Below, piece after piece: positions 6,644 through 13,493 of a DNA stretch of 21,261 nt; position 1 is the stretch's first letter, and each line of letters opens with the position of its first letter. This DNA is from Bacillota bacterium (GTDB lineage: Bacteria; Bacillota_C; Negativicutes; CTSoil-072), in the NCBI GenBank assembly GCA_017861495.1, contig JAGFXW010000065.1, positions 1 through 21,261 of the forward strand. Reading direction: 5' to 3'. The translations under genes were made by a program, and so were the position numbers. The notes beneath the pieces were generated by a model. It saw nothing but the letters and a program-made list of their open reading frames with translations. It ran no database searches and was not told where the DNA came from.

Positions 6644-7723
6644 CTACCATTTTCTATTTTTTTCTTTGGCAAACCGCCGTGCCTTTTTCATCCCACCCAC
6701 TTCAGCGAACATAGCGGTAAATTTCTCTGTTTCGATTTGTTTGGAATTCAAGCCCTCATACTTAGCGTCTTTCTTCAGCTTTAAATAATTGACAAGCCGT
6801 TCCGGAGGCAAAATCCCGTCCTCAATGGCTTTTTGTACCGCACAATTTGGCTCTCGCGTGTGAGTACAATCATGAAATTTGCACTTTATTGATAATTCAT
6901 CAATGTCAGTAAAGGTTTTTGCCAAGTCAGCCCCTTCCAGTCCTAGTTCCCGCATTCCTGGAGTATCAATAACCACACCGCCGCCGGGAAGAACAATGAG
7001 TTCACGCCTCGTAGTAGTATGCCGGCCTTTATCATCGTTTCTCACCTGCTGGGTTGCAAAAACGGTTTCCCCGGCGAGCTTGTTGATTAAGGTGGATTTC
7101 CCTACTCCAGACGAACCGATAAAAGCAACTGTTTTGCCCTTCGCAAGGTATTTTTTGACTGACAGAAACCCTTCATTGATCAGACTGGAAGTAACAAGGA
7201 CATCCACGCCGCAGGCAATTGCATCGACCTCTGATAATTTTTGCGGAAGATCCGCGCATAAGTCCGCTTTGGTCAGCACAATAACCGGCACCGCCCGGCT
7301 ATCCCAAGCGACGCTGAGATACCGTTCTATTCTGCGCAGATTAAAATCGTTGTTGAGAGACATACAAATGAAAACGGTATCAATGTTTGTTGCTACGATC
7401 TGCCCATCGTTGGACGTTCCGGCCGCCTTTCTGATAAAAGCGCTTTTTCTTGTTAAAACATGGTGGATGATCGCATTTCCTTCCGCATCCAGATTGCGGT
7501 CGAGCATAACAAAATCACCCACTGCAGGGTAATCTGACATCTTCATAACAGCAAAGCGAAACTTTCCTGCTATTTCAGCCGTTAACTCGCCATTCTCGGT
7601 GATTATTTTATACAAATTCTTGTATTGAGAAGCAACTCGGCCAACAAAAAAATTTTTATAGAAATCAGCCTCCGCAGCAAAATTTTCACCGAAGCCTAAC
7701 TCTTTCATATCGATTTTATCCAT
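6644..7723 (-). CDS. rsgA: Small ribosomal subunit biogenesis GTPase RsgA
   Basis: The 359-residue protein is a circularly permuted GTPase. An N-terminal OB-fold (residues about 24-100) is followed by the G4 motif TKAD (151-154), then G1 GSSGVGKST (203-211), G2-region TTT (236-238) and G3 DTPG (253-256). The C-terminal zinc knuckle has C281, C286, H288 and C294. RsgA binds the 30S subunit late in assembly and is activated by it. It is longer at the N-terminus than the classical enzyme (MKELGFGENFAAEADF), a form often found as a second paralogue in Firmicutes, so another rsgA may exist elsewhere. The start at 7723 follows GGAGGG with good spacing; a GTG at 7768 would place the ribosome binding site inside the gene. 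The leader can fold over that ribosome binding site. The gene ends at a bidirectional terminator. Confidence 0.93.
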   Translation of the reverse strand: MDKIDMKELGFGENFAAEADFYKNFFVGRVASQYKNLYKIITENGELTAEIAGKFRFAVMKMSDYPAVGDFVMLDRNLDAEGNAIIHHVLTRKSAFIRKAAGTSNDGQIVATNIDTVFICMSLNNDFNLRRIERYLSVAWDSRAVPVIVLTKADLCADLPQKLSEVDAIACGVDVLVTSSLINEGFLSVKKYLAKGKTVAFIGSSGVGKSTLINKLAGETVFATQQVRNDDKGRHTTTRRELIVLPGGGVVIDTPGMRELGLEGADLAKTFTDIDELSIKCKFHDCTHTREPNCAVQKAIEDGILPPERLVNYLKLKKDAKYEGLNSKQIETEKFTAMFAEVGGMKKARRFAKEKNRKW

Positions 7724-7729
7724 TTTCAC

Positions 7730-7794
7730 CCTCCAAAAGTTTTTTGGTAACTTTCGGGAGGTTGACACACTAAATTATTTCGTGCTCACCTCCC
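7730..7794 (-). promoter_or_regulatory. Predicted SD-masking hairpin and competing arm in the rsgA leader
   Basis: On the minus strand, CCTCCCGAAAGTT (7761 to 7749) can pair with AACTTTTGGAGG (7741 to 7730). This gives 12 pairs including one G-U, one bulged C and a 7-base loop, and it fully buries the GGAGG of rsgA. ACCTCCC (7762-7756 on the transcript), which includes the 5' arm, can instead pair with GGGAGGT at 7794-7788. The two structures exclude each other, which is the arrangement seen in translational attenuators and riboswitch expression platforms. The pairing is read directly from the sequence; the regulatory use is inference. Confidence 0.5.
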
Positions 7795-7831
7795 TGATTT
7801 TCACAATCCCCACGCGAATAAAGTTGAACAT
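7775..7831 (-). CDS. Possible leader peptide upstream of rsgA (18 codons)
   Basis: ATG at 7831 opens MFNFIRVGIVKIREVSTK and stops at TAA, 51 bases before the rsgA start. AAAGGAG lies 10 bases upstream of the ATG. The codons for R-E-V coincide with the GGGAGGT arm that competes for the rsgA masking hairpin, so a translating or stalled ribosome here would change which hairpin forms. The peptide is very short and could be a chance frame. Confidence 0.3.
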   Translation of the reverse strand: MFNFIRVGIVKIREVSTK

Positions 7832-7871
7832 ACAACAACATCTCCTTTGCACGATTATTCTAATCATCGTG

Positions 7872-7955
7872 TTTATCTCGTTAACAGCCTGTAAGACCCC
7901 GCCCTCTTAGGTCGGGGATCAACAGGCTATAACACTCGAACTAAGTTCGCTCTAA
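7872..7955. repeat. Multi-hairpin dispersed repeat, copy A (84 nt)
   Basis: This sequence is repeated at 17744-17844 in the same orientation and is identical apart from a 17-base insertion there. It starts TTTATCTCGTTAAC and ends GTTCGCTCTAA. It can fold as an outer stem AGCCTGT/ACAGGCT (7886-7892 with 7922-7928) enclosing GACCCCG...CGGGGATC, followed by a hairpin CGAAC-TAA-GTTCG (7937-7949). It lies between the msrAB stop and the rsgA leader. It encodes no protein. It may be a small non-autonomous mobile element or a structured RNA. Confidence 0.85.
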
Positions 7956-7989
7956 GGGTTCGGCGGGGGCCTTATATTCATTCGACCAG

Positions 7990-9000
7990 TTATCGGTCGT
8001 TCCTGCGATTTTTCACAAACAGAGGCAGCAAATATCCATAGCCTTTCTCTTCCATCTCTTCCTTGGGAATAAACAACAGCGCCGCACTGTTAATGCAATA
8101 GCGAAGACCTCCTAACTCGCTGGGGCCATCATCAAAAACATGCCCAAGATGCGCATCACCGGTTTTGCTCCGCACTTCCACTCTTTCCATCCCATAACTG
8201 GTATCCGGCAATTCACTAATCACCGCGGAACTGATCGGCTTAGAAAAGCTGGGCCATCCACAACCTGATTCAAACTTATCATTGGAAAGAAACAGCGGTT
8301 CTCCGGTCGTCACATCCACATAGATGCCTTCTTTAAAATTATCATAATACTCATTTTGGAAAGGAGGTTCTGTGGCATTGTTTTGTGTCACATTGTATTG
8401 TCGATCCGTAAGTACGTTTTTCAAAACCTCTTTGCTTTTGGTACGGTATCTCAATTGATGATCTTCTGCCTGCTTTGCTTTCATAAATTTTTCCCCGCGA
8501 ATATGACAATAGCCGTTCGGATTCTTATCCAAGTACTTCTGATGGTACTCTTCGGCAGGGTAGTAATTCTGCAGAGGCATCACCTCAATTGCCAGCGGTT
8601 TCGTATAGCTTTTTTGCAGTTCTTTTATAGAATTTGCAATGATCGCTTCGTCCTTCTGATCCACGTAATAAATGCCGGTACGGTACTGAGATCCGATATC
8701 GTTACCCTGCCGGTTATGAGCTACCGGATCAATCACGTCATAAAATAGCTTCAATATAAAGTCTAGACTGACTTCATCGGGATTGTACAATACCCGGACT
8801 GTTTCCGCATGACCGGTTTCCCGTCGGCACACGTCTTCATAACTTGGGTTTTCCGTATTGCCATTTGCATAACCAACTTCCGTGTCCACAATCCCTTTCA
8901 CTAATGACAGGTACTTTTCAATCCCCCAAAAACAGCCACCGGCCAAATAGATCTCTTTTATGCTTTCACGGTTTCTGTTATCGATATTCATAATCAGCAT
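7990..9000 (-). CDS. msrAB: Bifunctional peptide methionine sulfoxide reductase MsrA-MsrB
   Basis: The 336-residue fusion repairs both stereoisomers of methionine sulfoxide in proteins. The N-terminal MsrA domain (residues ~15-175) has the catalytic GCFWG motif with C23, plus GYANG, the ETGHAE motif and further cysteines C58 and C165. The C-terminal MsrB domain (residues ~188-330) has GCGWPSF with C247 (resolving) and RYCINSA with C302 (catalytic). The two CxxC zinc motifs of many MsrB enzymes are absent, as is usual in MsrAB fusions. The start at 9000 has AAAGGA only 2 bases away, and a second ATG at 8991 is 11 bases from it, so either could be used. It lies about 100 bases after the SDR gene on the same strand and is followed by the 84-nt repeat. 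No signal peptide is visible, so it acts in the cytoplasm. Confidence 0.95.
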   Translation of the reverse strand: MLIMNIDNRNRESIKEIYLAGGCFWGIEKYLSLVKGIVDTEVGYANGNTENPSYEDVCRRETGHAETVRVLYNPDEVSLDFILKLFYDVIDPVAHNRQGNDIGSQYRTGIYYVDQKDEAIIANSIKELQKSYTKPLAIEVMPLQNYYPAEEYHQKYLDKNPNGYCHIRGEKFMKAKQAEDHQLRYRTKSKEVLKNVLTDRQYNVTQNNATEPPFQNEYYDNFKEGIYVDVTTGEPLFLSNDKFESGCGWPSFSKPISSAVISELPDTSYGMERVEVRSKTGDAHLGHVFDDGPSELGGLRYCINSAALLFIPKEEMEEKGYGYLLPLFVKNRRNDR

Positions 9001-9100
9001 TTTCCTTTCATTATTTTACTTCGCATAACCATTTAACCCGTTCTTAACATCTACCCGTCCCTGTACCGTTTGACTTGCTTCGATGATTTTACTCCATTCT

Positions 9101-9847
9101 CTATTCAACGTAAATCATCTTTTTGGTCATGCCGCCATCAATTACTATATTTTGACCGGTTATAAAATCATTCTTATCATCAGCTAAAAACATGCAAGCC
9201 CTGGCAATATCTTCCGGTTTTCCGACTCGTTTAGACGGATGTTGTCCATGATCTTCGGCAGTCAGCTTCTCATAATGGTTCTTCTCAATCCAGCCCGGAC
9301 TGATGGCATTAACCGTCAAATTCTTAGCACTCAGCGAAAGAGCCAACGCGTGGGTAAGCGCTGCAATGCCGCCTTTGGAAGCTGCGTACGCTTCAGAATT
9401 CGGTTCGGACATCAAATAGCGGGTAGAGGCAATATTAATGATCCGGCCATAACTATTCCTCTGATAATATTTGGCAAACTCCTGCGCAGTAACAAATGCT
9501 GCCCTAAGATTAAGATGAATAACCTCATCCCATTCCTCTATTTTCAATTCATAAATCGGTTTGAAAATTCCTTTTCCGGCATTATTAATAAGAACATCGA
9601 CCTTCTTATAATTGCCAACAATGTACTCGTACATTGTTCTAATCGCCGAAACGTCTGTTAAGTCTATTTTATAAAAAACTGCTTTATAGCCGCTTTGTTT
9701 CCATTCACGGACTAATAATTCGCCGCTTTTCTCATCAATATCGGCAATAATGACGGTAGCCCCCGCTGCTAAAAATTCATAACTGACAGCCTTGCCAATC
9801 CCTTTAGCGCCGCCGGTTACTAAAACAACGATTTCAGTATAATCCAT
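9101..9847 (-). CDS. Short-chain dehydrogenase/reductase (classical SDR)
   Basis: The 248-residue protein has the NAD(P)-binding motif TGGAKGIG (residues 11-18), NNAG (88-91) and the catalytic Ser141, Tyr154 and Lys158 (YAASK). The D-I-D after strand beta2 (ADIDE) suggests a preference for NAD over NADP. The C-terminus IDGGMTKKMIYVE is common in clostridial SDRs of the 3-oxoacyl-reductase or glucose-dehydrogenase-like groups. The substrate cannot be told from sequence. The start at 9847 is chosen because AGGTGG is 9 bases upstream; a GTG at 9856 would touch that site. It follows ogt by 54 bases on the same strand, so it may be co-transcribed with the alkylation-repair genes, although a functional tie is not evident. 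Confidence 0.85.
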   Translation of the reverse strand: MDYTEIVVLVTGGAKGIGKAVSYEFLAAGATVIIADIDEKSGELLVREWKQSGYKAVFYKIDLTDVSAIRTMYEYIVGNYKKVDVLINNAGKGIFKPIYELKIEEWDEVIHLNLRAAFVTAQEFAKYYQRNSYGRIINIASTRYLMSEPNSEAYAASKGGIAALTHALALSLSAKNLTVNAISPGWIEKNHYEKLTAEDHGQHPSKRVGKPEDIARACMFLADDKNDFITGQNIVIDGGMTKKMIYVE

Positions 9848-9901
9848 TTGTTTCACCCACCTTTCGAATTATCAAGTGATAGGAAAATTTGTTTCTGAAT
9901 A

Positions 9902-10441
9902 TTAAAGAGCTGTGCCCCTGGCAGGTACAAATAATCGAGACATATCTGCACCTTCGTGTTCAAGCAACTTGATTTTTCTACTGATCCCGCCAGCATAACC
10001 GGTTAAACTTCCATTTGCTCCAACAACCCGATGACAGGGAATAATGATGGAAATAGGATTGTGCCCCACTGCCCCACCGACTGCTTGGCTGGACATGCTC
10101 GTTTTGTTCATAAGGGCCGCCATTTTTTTTGCAATATCGCCATACGTCATACATGCTCCATACGGAATCCCACATAAGATATTCCATACCGCTTTGCGGA
10201 ATTCTCCACCGATGGGTGCTAAAGGCAAATCATCAATGGCAGGTTTTTGACCAGCAAAATATTTGTCCAGCCAATTTTTTACGACAGTAAATATTGGCAG
10301 GTCATCTTTTTCCGTTATCTCTTGGGCCACTGTGCCGCCATAGTATTTTTGCCCTTCAATCCACAGCCCAACAAGATTGTCACCGTCGCTCGCCAACAGC
10401 AGCAAACCTACAGGTGATGAGTAATGAGTTGAATAAAACAT
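9902..10441 (-). CDS. ogt: Methylated-DNA--[protein]-cysteine S-methyltransferase
   Basis: This 179-residue enzyme takes methyl or alkyl groups from O6-alkylguanine onto its own cysteine in a single-turnover reaction. The active-site motif is PCHRV at residues 135-139 (C136 is the acceptor). The preceding recognition helix is SSQAVGGAVGHNP, with the YGDIA DNA-binding segment near residue 100 and GYAGG after the active site. The N-terminal ribonuclease-H-like domain is intact. The start at 10441 has AAGGAGG 5 bases upstream; the frame is open to 10519 but that stretch overlaps the upstream gene's end and lacks a start signal. It is 26 bases downstream of the ada-alkA fusion, so the two form an alkylation-repair operon. 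Confidence 0.94.
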   Translation of the reverse strand: MFYSTHYSSPVGLLLLASDGDNLVGLWIEGQKYYGGTVAQEITEKDDLPIFTVVKNWLDKYFAGQKPAIDDLPLAPIGGEFRKAVWNILCGIPYGACMTYGDIAKKMAALMNKTSMSSQAVGGAVGHNPISIIIPCHRVVGANGSLTGYAGGISRKIKLLEHEGADMSRLFVPARGTAL

Positions 10442-10467
10442 ATTTTCCTCCTTACACTTGTTGTGCG

Positions 10468-11931
10468 TTACAACGAATTCCATAAACTGATTGTCGCGTA
10501 GCTGCGCCAAGGACGCCATTCTTCCGCTAATGCCAATATTTCCTTTGGCGTGTGAGGCGCAAGCGCTTTTTTCACGCCATGATCCGTTTGCAAAAAAGCA
10601 TCAGGCCAGCCCATAGCGCGCATAGCGATGTACTGTGCCGTCCACGTTCCAATCCCAGGAATAGCCATCAACTTTTTCATTTCAACATCAGGCCGGGCAC
10701 AGAATCCGAAATCGATAGCGTTCTGCACAAATGCGCGGGCTAATTCTAAAATAGTGTTTGCCCGCGTTGCGATAATACCCAATGGCCCCAAATGGTTGCT
10801 AATGGGGCCATCCAAAACAACAATATCTTCAGGCCTAGGGAAGGCATGGGTCAATCCTTCTATCCCAGTTTGAACAGGAGTACCATAGGTTTCTACAAGC
10901 CTTGCAGCCAATGTACTTGCTGCTTTTACGGTGATTTGCTGTCCCAATACCGCCCGCACAGCCATTTCAAAAGGATCAAAACAACCGGGCAGACGCGTCC
11001 CCGGGACACAGAGGCCGGGATGAATATTGTTCATGGACAAGAGAGTCTTGCCTACCGCATCCGGGTCGCAGTACAAATCAAACAGATGGCGAACCCGGGC
11101 CAGCACTCGGGGTAATACCGGCAGTAGAGAGGACGACATTGTGACAGTCAAGGTGTTTTTTTGCGGCCGGTGGCCTACCCGTACCCAACCGTACACATAG
11201 CGCCGCTCACCAGTAACAAAACGAACGGTACGCCAATACTCTCCATTCCGTACTGCCTCCACGCCGGGAATAACACGTTGAGCAAGGAAATCCAAAAGCT
11301 GCTGCCATTGATAAGGCGGTCGATACCCCAGTGCCAAGGTCACAGTGCTTTCCTGCCCCTTTTCCTCGGCCGTCTGCCGACGGAGAGCAGTCGGGGCAAG
11401 GCGGTACTGCTTTTTGAAAAGATCGTTGAAACGTCGTAAACTGCCAAAGCCGGCAGCCATCGCAACGTCGAGTACGGAAAGATTTGTGTCCGTGAGTAGA
11501 TTTTTGGCAAGAAGCAGCCGACATGTTTGCAGGTATTGTACCGGTGATACATTGTATTCCGCAGTAAATGCCCGGCGTAAGTGACGGCTTGTGCAGCCAA
11601 GACGTGCGGCAAGTTCCTCAAGGCTTTGTCCGCTTCCACAACATTCTTCCAGAATTCTTGCTGCCCGGTGCACAAGAGATGCCGTAGCGTCTACGGCCGA
11701 GGTACCGGGGGCAAGCTCCGGCCGGCATAGAAGGCAGGGGCGAAAGCCTGCTTGTTCCGCTGCTGCAGCCGTAGAAAAAAAGATGCAGTTTTCGGCTTTA
11801 GGCAACTTTGCCCGGCATACCGGACGGCAATAAATTCCCGTGGAGGATACTCCCACAAAGAAGCGTCCGTCAAACCGGACATCTTTTGCCTTTAAAGCCT
11901 TATACCATACCTGCTTCTCACCTTCCTTCAT
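10468..11931 (-). CDS. Ada-AlkA fusion: methyl-sensing activator and 3-methyladenine DNA glycosylase
   Basis: The 487-residue protein joins three modules. Residues 10-75 are the Ada N-terminal zinc domain with C35, C39, C66 and C69; C35 corresponds to the E. coli Ada cysteine that takes methyl from phosphotriesters. Residues 85-185 are an AraC-type double helix-turn-helix. Residues 195-487 are an AlkA-type glycosylase with QQITVKAAS, a helix-hairpin-helix (IPGIGTWTA, residues 424-432) and the catalytic Asp450 in FLQTDHG. The expected role is to sense methylation damage, activate its own operon and excise 3-alkyladenine and related bases. The O6-guanine activity is on the separate Ogt encoded 26 bases downstream. 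The start at 11931 is preferred because GGGGTGG lies upstream and the Ada domain starts there; the open frame to 12048 runs into the promoter and palindrome. Confidence 0.93.
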   Translation of the reverse strand: MKEGEKQVWYKALKAKDVRFDGRFFVGVSSTGIYCRPVCRAKLPKAENCIFFSTAAAAEQAGFRPCLLCRPELAPGTSAVDATASLVHRAARILEECCGSGQSLEELAARLGCTSRHLRRAFTAEYNVSPVQYLQTCRLLLAKNLLTDTNLSVLDVAMAAGFGSLRRFNDLFKKQYRLAPTALRRQTAEEKGQESTVTLALGYRPPYQWQQLLDFLAQRVIPGVEAVRNGEYWRTVRFVTGERRYVYGWVRVGHRPQKNTLTVTMSSSLLPVLPRVLARVRHLFDLYCDPDAVGKTLLSMNNIHPGLCVPGTRLPGCFDPFEMAVRAVLGQQITVKAASTLAARLVETYGTPVQTGIEGLTHAFPRPEDIVVLDGPISNHLGPLGIIATRANTILELARAFVQNAIDFGFCARPDVEMKKLMAIPGIGTWTAQYIAMRAMGWPDAFLQTDHGVKKALAPHTPKEILALAEEWRPWRSYATISLWNSL

Positions 11932-11959
11932 CCTCACCACCCCTTTTGTTTTTGTCTTA

Positions 11960-11998
11960 AGTATAGCATCTTTCCCCGAAAATTCTAGCCGTTTTCGG
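11960..11998 (-). promoter_or_regulatory. Promoter of the ada-alkA/ogt operon with inverted repeat at the -35 region
   Basis: On the minus strand a perfect-looking -10 box TATACT sits at 11965-11960. The -35 position (CTAGAA, 11988-11983) is poor, as expected for an activator-dependent promoter. CCGAAAA (11976-11982) and TTTTCGG (11992-11998) form a 7-base inverted repeat around that weak -35, a plausible operator for the Ada-type activator. The -10 is clear; the operator function is inference. Confidence 0.5.
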
Positions 11999-12018
11999 AC
12001 ATGTGTGCCAAGGGTGCA

Positions 12019-12076
12019 TGTGCCAAAGGGACGGGGTTGTTGACACATTTGTCAACAACCCCGTCCCTTTGGCACA
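12019..12076. repeat. 58-nt perfect palindrome (REP-like hairpin) after the hydantoinase gene
   Basis: Perfect 27-base arms (12019-12045 and 12050-12076) surround the loop CATT. The left arm reads TGTGCCAAAGGGACGGGG and continues TTGTTGACA. It starts 13 bases beyond the hydantoinase stop on the minus strand. A partial copy of the arm tip, TGTGCCAAGGG, precedes it at 12004-12014. Like the element at 3536-3604 it has a G-rich outer arm and TTGAC toward the centre, and it sits at a gene end. No U-tract follows, so a REP/RAYT-type element is more likely than a classical terminator. Confidence 0.8.
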
Positions 12077-12089
12077 CCAGCTATTCCAG

Positions 12090-13475
12090 TTACTCCGCTT
12101 TGCTGCGTTTGATCCATTGTCCGAAGCCCGGCTGCACCTTGATTTCTCCCGCCTCATAAACCAATTCGCCGCGAACGAATGTTTTCAGCACTTTGCCATA
12201 AACTTCTTTCCCGTCATAAACCATTCCAATATCCTTGGCATGGGTAAGAAAGTCCTTGTGGTCTATGGTATAAGGGGTATTCAGGTCGACCAACGTCAAA
12301 TCCGCGTCGGCTCCAATGCGGATCGCGCCTTTTTGCGGATACAACCCAAAAATCTTGCTCGGATTCGTGCTTAATAATTCGACCATACGGGAAAGGGTGA
12401 TCCGACCTTCTTTTACGGCGGTCATCATCAACGGAAAGCGCACTTCAACGCCGGGGAATCCGGAAGGGGCAACAAAGATATCCTCTTTTTTCCGTTCTTT
12501 TTCTTCAACGGTAAAAGGGGAGTGGTCACTGCCAATGGTATCGATCGTGCCATCCATTACATACTGCCACAATTGACTGACTTCCTCTGGCGAGCGAAGG
12601 GGAGGATTGCATTTTGCATAGGCATTATGCTCAACCAACGCCTGTTCAGTCAGATACAAATAATGAGGACAGGTTTCAATATAAATTTCTTGTCCGGCAT
12701 CACGGGCCGCTTTTGCTACTCTAGCCGCTTCGGGTGTAGAAATGTGCACAAGATACAGAGGAACTCCATTTTCTTTACTGAAACGGATCAAACGTTCTAC
12801 AGCCAGCACTTCCGTGATGGATGGCCTGGTTTTGGCATGATCGATGCCGGAGGTATTCCCGTTTGCGCGGTATTCTTTGATCAAGCCGGCGATCAGATCA
12901 TTATCCTCCGCATGGGCCGACACCGGGAGACCGGTTTGCTTAAACTCTTGAAATCCCTTATATAATTCATAATTATCTTTCATGGTTAGACCGAGAAACT
13001 CTTTGTCCCGCCCTTCCGGCGCAGCGTGTAAAAAGGTTTTGTAGCCTACAATTCCTGCCGATCCAACTTCACGGATATATTCCAATTTTTCTCCACCGGC
13101 AGCTCCTAAAAAAGCAATATCCACTACACACTGCTCCTCGGCAGCCTGGACCCTTGCCATTAAAATCTCTTTCGAGTATTGCGGCGGCAAAGAAATTGGG
13201 TGTTCGATGATAGTCGTCACGCCGCCTGCCGCAGCAGCTTTCGTTTCGGTTTCAAAGGTTCCGCGTTCAGGGTGACTGGGGTAACGAACATGGAAGTGCG
13301 GATCAACACCGCCGGGAAGGAGATAAGCCCCATTGGCATCCACAATCTTCCCAGGTTTCATCGCATTGCTCAAATCCCCGATAGCGATGATTTTACCGCC
13401 TTCAACAGCAACATCACCTCTAAACATTCCTTCTTCTGTAACGACATTCGCATCTCTAATCACCAATTCGACCAT
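12090..13475 (-). CDS. Allantoinase/hydantoinase-type cyclic amidohydrolase
   Basis: The 461-residue protein is an amidohydrolase-superfamily TIM-barrel enzyme. The binuclear metal site is complete: H60 and H62 (DPHFH), K146 (GYKTFLH, the lysine that is carboxylated in this family), H188 (AHAED), H244 (LVHIS) and D317 (GSDHSPF). It opens cyclic amides of the hydantoin, allantoin, dihydropyrimidine or dihydroorotate type. The sequence is nearest in feel to allantoinase and D-hydantoinase-like proteins, but the substrate is not fixed. The start at 13475 has GGAGGG 7 bases upstream; a GTG at 13490 would overlap that site. The gene is last in the six-gene cluster and begins 18 bases after the M20 hydrolase, whose carbamoyl substrate this enzyme would produce. 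Confidence 0.88.
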   Translation of the reverse strand: MVELVIRDANVVTEEGMFRGDVAVEGGKIIAIGDLSNAMKPGKIVDANGAYLLPGGVDPHFHVRYPSHPERGTFETETKAAAAGGVTTIIEHPISLPPQYSKEILMARVQAAEEQCVVDIAFLGAAGGEKLEYIREVGSAGIVGYKTFLHAAPEGRDKEFLGLTMKDNYELYKGFQEFKQTGLPVSAHAEDNDLIAGLIKEYRANGNTSGIDHAKTRPSITEVLAVERLIRFSKENGVPLYLVHISTPEAARVAKAARDAGQEIYIETCPHYLYLTEQALVEHNAYAKCNPPLRSPEEVSQLWQYVMDGTIDTIGSDHSPFTVEEKERKKEDIFVAPSGFPGVEVRFPLMMTAVKEGRITLSRMVELLSTNPSKIFGLYPQKGAIRIGADADLTLVDLNTPYTIDHKDFLTHAKDIGMVYDGKEVYGKVLKTFVRGELVYEAGEIKVQPGFGQWIKRSKAE

Positions 13476-13493
13476 GCTATATCCCTCCACTCT

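Noticed and set aside
7724..7768. N-terminal extension of RsgA from a GTG at 7768
   Set aside because: The good ribosome binding site GGAGGG lies inside this stretch and points to the ATG at 7723; the extension is not family-like.
7931..7955. tRNA-like TTCGA loop in the repeat (minus strand AGTTCGAG)
   Set aside because: The flanking bases do not form a T-arm, and no acceptor or anticodon stem can be built around it.
11932..12048. N-terminal extension of the Ada-AlkA protein
   Set aside because: It would cover the -10 box and part of the palindrome, and the Ada domain begins at the ATG at 11931.
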